Shown piece after piece: positions 58,601-64,000 of a stretch of DNA of 64,000 bases. The DNA is taken from positions 62,001-126,000 of the forward strand of contig NW_026252139.1 in the NCBI RefSeq assembly GCF_025399195.1, read 5' to 3'. The position numbers and the translations under genes are program-made. The notes beneath the pieces are model-generated. The model worked only from the letters and a program-made list of their open reading frames with translations. It had not been told where the DNA came from and made no database searches. The number at the start of each line of letters is the position of its first letter. Positions within the stretch are counted from its first letter, which is position 1. This DNA is from Umbelopsis ramanniana AG (taxonomy: Eukaryota; Mucoromycota; Umbelopsidomycetes; Umbelopsidales; Umbelopsidaceae).

Positions 58601-60418
58601 GCGAGAATGCAACACAAGCAATAAGTGCCCACCCTTAGTAAAAACGTCAACTTGCTATCCCGATAATGCTTTTAGATAAGAGTATGTTAATATTCACTTC
58701 CGCCGGTGGTTGCTATAGTTCGTATATTACTTACCACATGTCGCTGAGTGCCATTTGCAATTTCAGATAGGGCATTAATCACACCACCCAGACATAACAA
58801 ACTCTTGTTGATGTTGGCTGCCTCCTTTAATCGAGCATTATCGGACTTGGTATCTCTTTGGCGCTCGGATCCAGCCAAATCGACCATATTGAGTTTGGAT
58901 TCCCTGACGTGAAATGTTCCATCCCTCAAGATCTTGCTTTGTATCGTCAGAGTAAAAACAGCGTGCGATCGACTACTTTCTCTGTTCATAGCTGTTTCAC
59001 TGACGTGGCGATTGGCGACTCCTCTTTGGAATAGCTTCAAGGCGCTGTGATGATCGGCGATGATTTCTTGTGTGACTCCATCAACATATACTCCACGTTT
59101 GATATCTTCTCTGATGGGTCGATGAGTTTGAAGTGGATCAAGGAGGTCGTAGACATATTCATTATAAATTTCAACGTAGGATCCTCGGCAAATGTACTGA
59201 GATCCAGGATTTTCGTTCTGCATCTTTTCGATGAGTTCGAATACTACATCGTCGCCAAATGGTGATGCAATGCACGTTGTTGATATAATGAATAATCGTA
59301 TACAAAACTTTTTCAATTGATGTAAGCTTCATGAAAGTCGATGACACTTACGGTATTTTAGACTTCTGGGTATCACACCTTGGTGTCGAGCATTTGCAGA
59401 ACTAGGTGAAGATCTGCCTTGCATGGTATACCTATATCACCGAAAGACAGAAGAGGTTAAAGAATGTTGAAGATTCATTAACCTGCACCAACTTTCACTA
59501 ACGTTTTTCCACTTCCTGTTTGCCCATATGCAAATATTGTTCCATTGTAACCCTGAATGCACCTGTTCACAATTGGCACTCCTACCCATTCGAACATCTG
59601 ATCCTGCGTGGTATCTGGGCTGCCAACTTGATCGTATGAGAACATCTCCGTACGTGGCCCAGACAGAATAATTGTATTCGGTGATACCATGTTCACTGCG
59701 GAAAATAATGCAATTGGTAAAATGGTCGAGTACCTGAATAATGAGACAGCTGATTTTCTCTTCTTCGCTATTACCTAGTCCTTCGTTAACGTCGGTGCCT
59801 TCATTAAGAGGAGGTCTTATGCGCACAAAAACTTGCACATTGCTCTCACTGCAATCGAAGATGTAAGTATCTAACCTTGCGAATAGGTATCAAGTCGATG
59901 CTTTGGCTACTCACGTCTGCTGATTCGTTTGCTCCACTGATCGCGCCGTTGGGTGGGTGTGCGTGAGGTTAGTGACTGTAAATGCAGCCGGAAGTAATTA
60001 AGAATAGATCAAGAAGTGGGCAATTACCGTTTGTGATCATAAACGCAAACTGAGCAGAGCTCACACAAGTATCGATGGCGACCAGATTTCGAACAACGAT
60101 GATCTGAACGCGACCTTTTTTTTCCTTCCCTGTTTCTTGTGGTACGCGGGTGATTTTTAAATTCCGCCTAACCGAAAATGAAGGTTCCCTCAAATTATAT
60201 ATATCGTGATGGCCACAGTAAGAAACGGTAACTACGTAAGATCAATCTATATTTGCTCACATTGAAAAGCTGTCTGAATTCTCAGGCTGCATAGATACAC
60301 ATTGAACTAATAATCAGCTTGTAGAGCTTACAATTGGCTTCGAGGCTGGGCAGATTTGGCTTGGATCAACTTCATGTACTTGAAGAACCCGCAACTGACA
60401 TATAAAATCTGTCTGCAT
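55622..60418 (-). CDS. kinesin-12 (KIF15-like) motor protein
   Basis: A plus-end microtubule motor with a long coiled-coil stalk, about 1085 residues. Exons: 60418-60332, 60286-60261, 60188-60028, 59975-59915, 59848-59775, 59695-59503, 59431-59352, ~59261-58735, 58668-58633, 58562-58440, 58376-58247, 58177-58118, 58047-57968, 57903-57723, 57644-57367, 57300-57268, 57210-57120, 57050-56941, 56871-56698, 56596-56459, 56391-55963, 55883-55797, 55720-55622. Motor motifs: [12 protein letters not shown]-loop [19 protein letters not shown] (switch I), [15 protein letters not shown] (switch II), [14 protein letters not shown] and [17 protein letters not shown]. These closely follow kinesin-12. The stalk is Q/E/K/L-rich heptads, ending [13 protein letters not shown]. 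The junction 59352/~59261 lacks an AG acceptor in frame. The first three exons add an unusual N-terminus; a shorter start at 60040 is possible. Confidence 0.88.
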
Positions 60419-61060
60419 AGTATCAAATTTGCCGGAGTCGTTCCTCTCTGCACTTTCTGTAATCTCAGCTAAAAGAAACAAAGGCTAATAAGTATTGTCA
60501 CTGGTTCTATCCCATTTCAGACTTCTTATTTCGCGCATCCATCACTAACTTATATGTTGTTATAAACGGAAAATAAGGAGCATTATCTTATTTATCACAA
60601 AGTTGCTTTCGTTGCCAATTACGATAATACCCAACAGCATACGACTAACGCACAATAAATATGTACATAGATTTGGCTGTTTATACTATCTAATATCCAT
60701 TGAGCACATAGTTTTGGATTTACAAATAGTACCTTAAAACAAAGTAAGGTTTAGACTTTGGCTATGAATACGAAGAAAACCACATTACTTTGCTGAAGTG
60801 ATCGCCAAGTTTCTTGTAACTGCAACCGATTGGAGCATATCGGATTATTCAAATGCCGATCACAAGCAATGCACTGACGACTTGGATTGATCTCGGAATT
60901 TTGCCCGATACAGTTCCCAAATTTGATTTCCCAACATATTCATTATCTCATTATACCCAGTATTTCCTAGTATTGAACAAAGATATATTGAAAAGCATCA
61001 TGTATAATACAACCGAAAATGGCTTTTTAATAGGGAAGTTATAAAAAATTTCAGCCTAGA
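60419..61060. other. kinesin promoter region
   Basis: Separates the kinesin start from the Rcr-like gene 3' end, both minus strand. A/T-rich; no gene recognised. An additional 5' exon of the kinesin gene could lie here. Confidence 0.45.
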
Positions 61061-61570
61061 TCAACCATGATTTGGCTTGAACTGGTTATCATGGTTTTGA
61101 TAATGAGCTGGGTCTGGCATAGTAGTGCCTTGACTGGGACTAGCATAACTTTGACCAGCGTTTGCGTCATAAGCGGACTGACCTGGTGGTGGGCTATACA
61201 TCGGTGCTGGTTGATCGTATGTAGGGTTATTGTCAGTCTTGGCATTATTATAAGCCGGTACTGGTGACTGTGAGTTGTACTGCTGAGGAGGAGGATTGGC
61301 TGGTGGTGGGTAGTAACCGTTTTCAGGCTGTTGAGGAGGAGGCTGGTAATAACCTTCTTGGTAGTCTTGTGGTGGTGGTGGATACTGATATTGACCACCA
61401 GGCGGTCCAAGTGGAGGTGGTGGATATTGCTGCAAAGCAGTGTCTTGATTCATGTTGGCACGCATTCTGTTCCTCCTTCTGATCACGAAGAACATCGCCA
61501 AGCATATTATAGCAACCAACAAGGCGGCTAAACCCCAGTAGCGGTTATAATTATTGTAGTAGTATACCAT
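61061..61570 (-). CDS. Rcr-like single-pass membrane protein
   Basis: A single-exon, 169-residue protein. A short tyrosine/asparagine-rich N-terminus (MVYYYNNYNRYW) precedes one membrane segment (GLAALLVAIICLAMFFVI). A basic stop-transfer RRRNRMR follows, then a long P/Y/Q/N-rich tail (QQYPPPPLGPPGGQYQYPPP and onwards) to FKPNHG. This is the layout of the fungal Rcr family (Congo red resistance, chitin synthesis regulation), whose tails bind the Rsp5 ubiquitin ligase to steer membrane-protein sorting. A strict PPxY is not seen, but several P-x-Y and PxxY steps are (VPAYNN, NPTYDQ, APMYSP). Family assignment rests on topology and composition. Confidence 0.75.
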   Translation of the reverse strand: MVYYYNNYNRYWGLAALLVAIICLAMFFVIRRRNRMRANMNQDTALQQYPPPPLGPPGGQYQYPPPPQDYQEGYYQPPPQQPENGYYPPPANPPPQQYNSQSPVPAYNNAKTDNNPTYDQPAPMYSPPPGQSAYDANAGQSYASPSQGTTMPDPAHYQNHDNQFKPNHG

Positions 61571-61576
61571 TAGGCA

Positions 61577-62104
61577 ATGTATAAAATTACGTCAAAGTAT
61601 AAAGTGGGTACTTGAGAAGTAGAAATCGTTTTTTCCCTTACGTTCCTTGTCTAGGTGGATCGTGCAGCCAATCAGATAAAGAGCTCACCTGCGGATTGTA
61701 CTACAGACTCCGCTTCGCCACAGGGATGCAATCAACCCAAGCCGTGCCACTTTCCTTACTTAACACTACTTGCCGAGGCATCGTCTTTATTCGAATTATG
61801 TATTTATATCGAATCCAAATTAACAGAATATGTCGAAAGGATACTAAAGCAAGCAGATCGAAAACAAAATTTAGAAAATTCGCAGAACATACCTCATGTC
61901 AGACTGACGTGTTTGAGTGACACTGGAGTGGAGTTCGGTAGGATGTTCTAATCTGATTGAAATAGTAATAAGCACGTAATTGTCCTTTGAAACCAGATAA
62001 TCTTCACCATATGCTATCTTCAATCTCATTATTCCCTGTTGTGCCTATACAATGTAGACCTTGATCCTCCTGTCGAAGATATCCTGTTCGTTAGCAAGAA
62101 ATAA
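61577..62104 (+). CDS. orphan protein, 118 residues
   Basis: Three exons, 61577-61603, 61655-61937 and 62058-62104, with canonical GT-AG introns and matching phases. The first intron is only 51 bp and starts GTGGGT. A cysteine-containing polar N-terminus (KSSPADCTTDSASPQGC) leads into an amphipathic helix YLTLLAEASSLFELCIYIES and KLTEYVERILKQADRKQNLE, then NIPHVRLTCLSDTGVEFDLD and PPVEDILFVSKK. The helix plus a short strand-like end is strongly protein-like, and the last exon continues it exactly in frame. No family recognised. Its ATG is only six bases from the divergent Rcr-like ATG, so one of the two starts may be wrong. Confidence 0.58.
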
Positions 62105-62401
62105 TGACGTCCAGTGACGGCATTGTGAATAAACGAATGAAGGATTGACAATCGTTTCCATGGAACTTCGGTGTATCGATATTTGAAGTGAACCTGAAGG
62201 AATAAAATTAGATACATGGGCCTTTGATACTATATCTCAGTTCAATGGTAACAGCCACCATCAACACGCACTGGTACGTTTCAAACCCAGGCTTGTGACT
62301 TTGTTACAAGAACTCCAAGCAGTCGCGTTGAACGGCGCGTCGAGCACAAAATTTCCAGACACGGTGCCTTGTAGGATTCCTGGTCACACTGCACTGCAGC
62401 A

Positions 62402-64000
62402 ATGAAAGCAAAGGTATTTAATGCTCCAAAACCATGCTTAAGCAAATTGGAACTAGCATTCACACTTTTCCCGGCCGTCAATAACTCTGTTTCAAATTTT
62501 TCCAGCCCATCGAGATCAATTGGCATGACAGGGAGGCTGTATATTCTGTAGATTTCTCACCAAACAGCAATCGAGTGGTCACTGCTGGCGCAGATGGCAC
62601 AGTTCGGGTAAGGCAATCGTCTTCCGTCGAGGTCATATCACCGATAAAAATCTAACACTTCAACTGCAATTCATAGATATGGAGCATCGTCCAAAGGGCT
62701 CAATCAGCAGCTGTTAGTGAATTATCCACATCAGCCAACACTAATATGCCTGTGGAAGTAGATTTTCTTTCAGAACTAAAACGGCATACTGCCCCTGTGA
62801 ATGTGGCTCGCTTCTCACCATCTGGTCTATATATCGCTTCGGCTGGGGATGGTAATGGCCATAGATGAATGTTGCAAATGATGTAGTTTTTGTCTTAACA
62901 TGTCACCTTCAAAATAGATACCAACGTTATTATTTGGAAGCCCACCGACGTGAAACAAGTTACATTTGGAAGTGGAAATGCTGATTACGAAAAGGAATCT
63001 TGGGTAGCGCATGCAATACTGAGGTAAGTCGAACACGACCTAGCTCGTATATGGAAAAAATCAAATACAGTCACTGAAACTAGGCTCACAGAGGACATAC
63101 CAAAGAGATTTATGACCTGGCATGGTCACCGTGTGGACGGTACTTTATAACTGGAGCTATTGATAACACTGCTTGTGTCTGGAATTTGGAAGAGAGTAGG
63201 TTGAATGCGAGGGTTGTATGACGCTTGGTACAAAAATTAAATGTGATTGTGTATAGAAAAATGTATAAAGGTGTTGGCAGACCACACACATTATGTACAA
63301 GGAGTTGCTTGGGATCCACTAGGAAAGTATATCGCAACTCAGAGTAGCGACAGGTATGTAGATGACGAAAAGTCCATTGCCTCCCGATACCGTTAAACGT
63401 GCTGATTCGCCATATTCTCAGGTCCGTGGCAATGTATAAATGTACAAATGATAATCATGGCAATCTCGTCATTGGAAGCTGCGCTAAAAAGCATTATAAA
63501 CTTGATCGGTCAAAATTGCTATCAAACATCGCGAAGGGCATGCAAGAAGACAATGTAACAAACCTACCATCGACGACAGCGCCAGCAACCAGCGGTCAAA
63601 CCTTTCGATTGTTTCAAGATGAAAATCTTGTATCCTTTTTCAGACGACTAGCGTTTAGTAATGATGGAGCACTTCTCATCACCCCGGCTGGACTTTACAA
63701 ACAGACGAATGATGATAATGTAGCGGATATGGATACAGATGATACTTCAAGCCATGGCGGCGATGGCGCAGCAAACAATGATACGCAAAACACTATCTAC
63801 GTTTACGCAAGAAATACAGTCACACAGTAAGTAAAAGGATCATATTTGCGGGCAAAGAATGCTATCAAGCGTTAACATTGATTTTTTACTGTCACAGACA
63901 GCCTGTTGCATTTTTTGGAAATTATAGCAAGGCTGCTATAGCAGTAAAGTACAGCCCTGTTAAATACCAACTTCGCTCTAAACGCGGGATCGTTAAACCA
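62402..64000 (+). CDS. CAC2: chromatin assembly factor 1 subunit B (Cac2/p60), partial
   Basis: A WD40 histone chaperone subunit that, with Cac1 and Cac3, deposits H3-H4 behind replication forks. Exons 62402-62413, 62506-62607, 62677-62851, 62918-63023, 63092-63195, 63257-63353, 63422-63826 and 63898 to beyond the window. Blades are recognisable: [113 protein letters not shown] and [20 protein letters not shown], then [11 protein letters not shown]. About 370 residues are inside the window. The closely related Hir1 has an N-terminal WD40 too, but the [18 protein letters not shown] block is typical of Cac2/p60. The C-terminus is cut by the window edge. Confidence 0.92.

Overview
The window looks like nuclear DNA of a filamentous fungus, most likely an early-diverging one (Mucoromycota, probably Mucorales). 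Nearly every gene is cut by short GT-AG introns, mostly 50-170 bp, and gene spacing is compact. The proteins are fungal housekeeping types (Hem14, Tom7, Pik1, Cdc11/Nud1, PAK, Medusa, Rcr). A Tc1-like transposase remnant resembles the copies common in Mucorales. No prokaryotic, plasmid, phage or CRISPR feature was seen. I built exon models by hand, requiring consensus splice sites, matching intron phase and protein-family continuity; none has been checked by RNA or database search.

Layout. 1-3.8 kb: protoporphyrinogen oxidase and a GRAM/WBP2-like protein. 6.1-11.1 kb: two transcription regulators on the plus strand, an HSF-domain factor and a Medusa-family factor. 11.9-18.6 kb: SET/MYND methyltransferase, Tom7, and the ten-exon phosphatidylinositol 4-kinase Pik1/PI4KB. 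20.2-26.6 kb: homeobox factor, metallo-beta-lactamase-fold hydrolase, mitochondrial bL33, an orphan 139-residue protein, and ribosomal protein uS11. 27-33.4 kb: a leucine-rich-repeat Cdc11/Nud1-like scaffold and an unrecognised low-complexity protein. 34.6-39.9 kb: secreted GH28 exopolygalacturonase and a CRIB-containing PAK kinase. 40.4-50.8 kb: importin alpha, ribosomal protein eS4, a C2H2 zinc-finger protein, a possible small secreted peptide, and an RBM39-like splicing factor with an apparent GC-AG intron.

50.9-55.2 kb is the accessory-looking part: a serine/proline-rich orphan, the decayed transposase, about six degenerate ~112-bp tandem repeats, and two weakly supported orphan gene models. 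55.6-60.4 kb is a kinesin-12 (KIF15-like) gene of more than twenty exons with one junction that has no canonical acceptor. 61.0 kb to the end: an Rcr-like membrane protein head-to-head with an orphan 118-residue gene, then CAF-1 subunit B (Cac2/p60), which runs off the right edge.

Most genes are independent housekeeping or regulatory units rather than an operon-like cluster. Several touch cell polarity and division (PAK, Pik1, Cdc11-like, kinesin-12) or nuclear function (importin alpha, RBM39, CAF-1, SET5-like), but nothing in the sequence shows they are co-regulated. The best candidates for something undescribed are the short orphan genes and the 53-kb repeat region; none of them amounts to a demonstrated new system.
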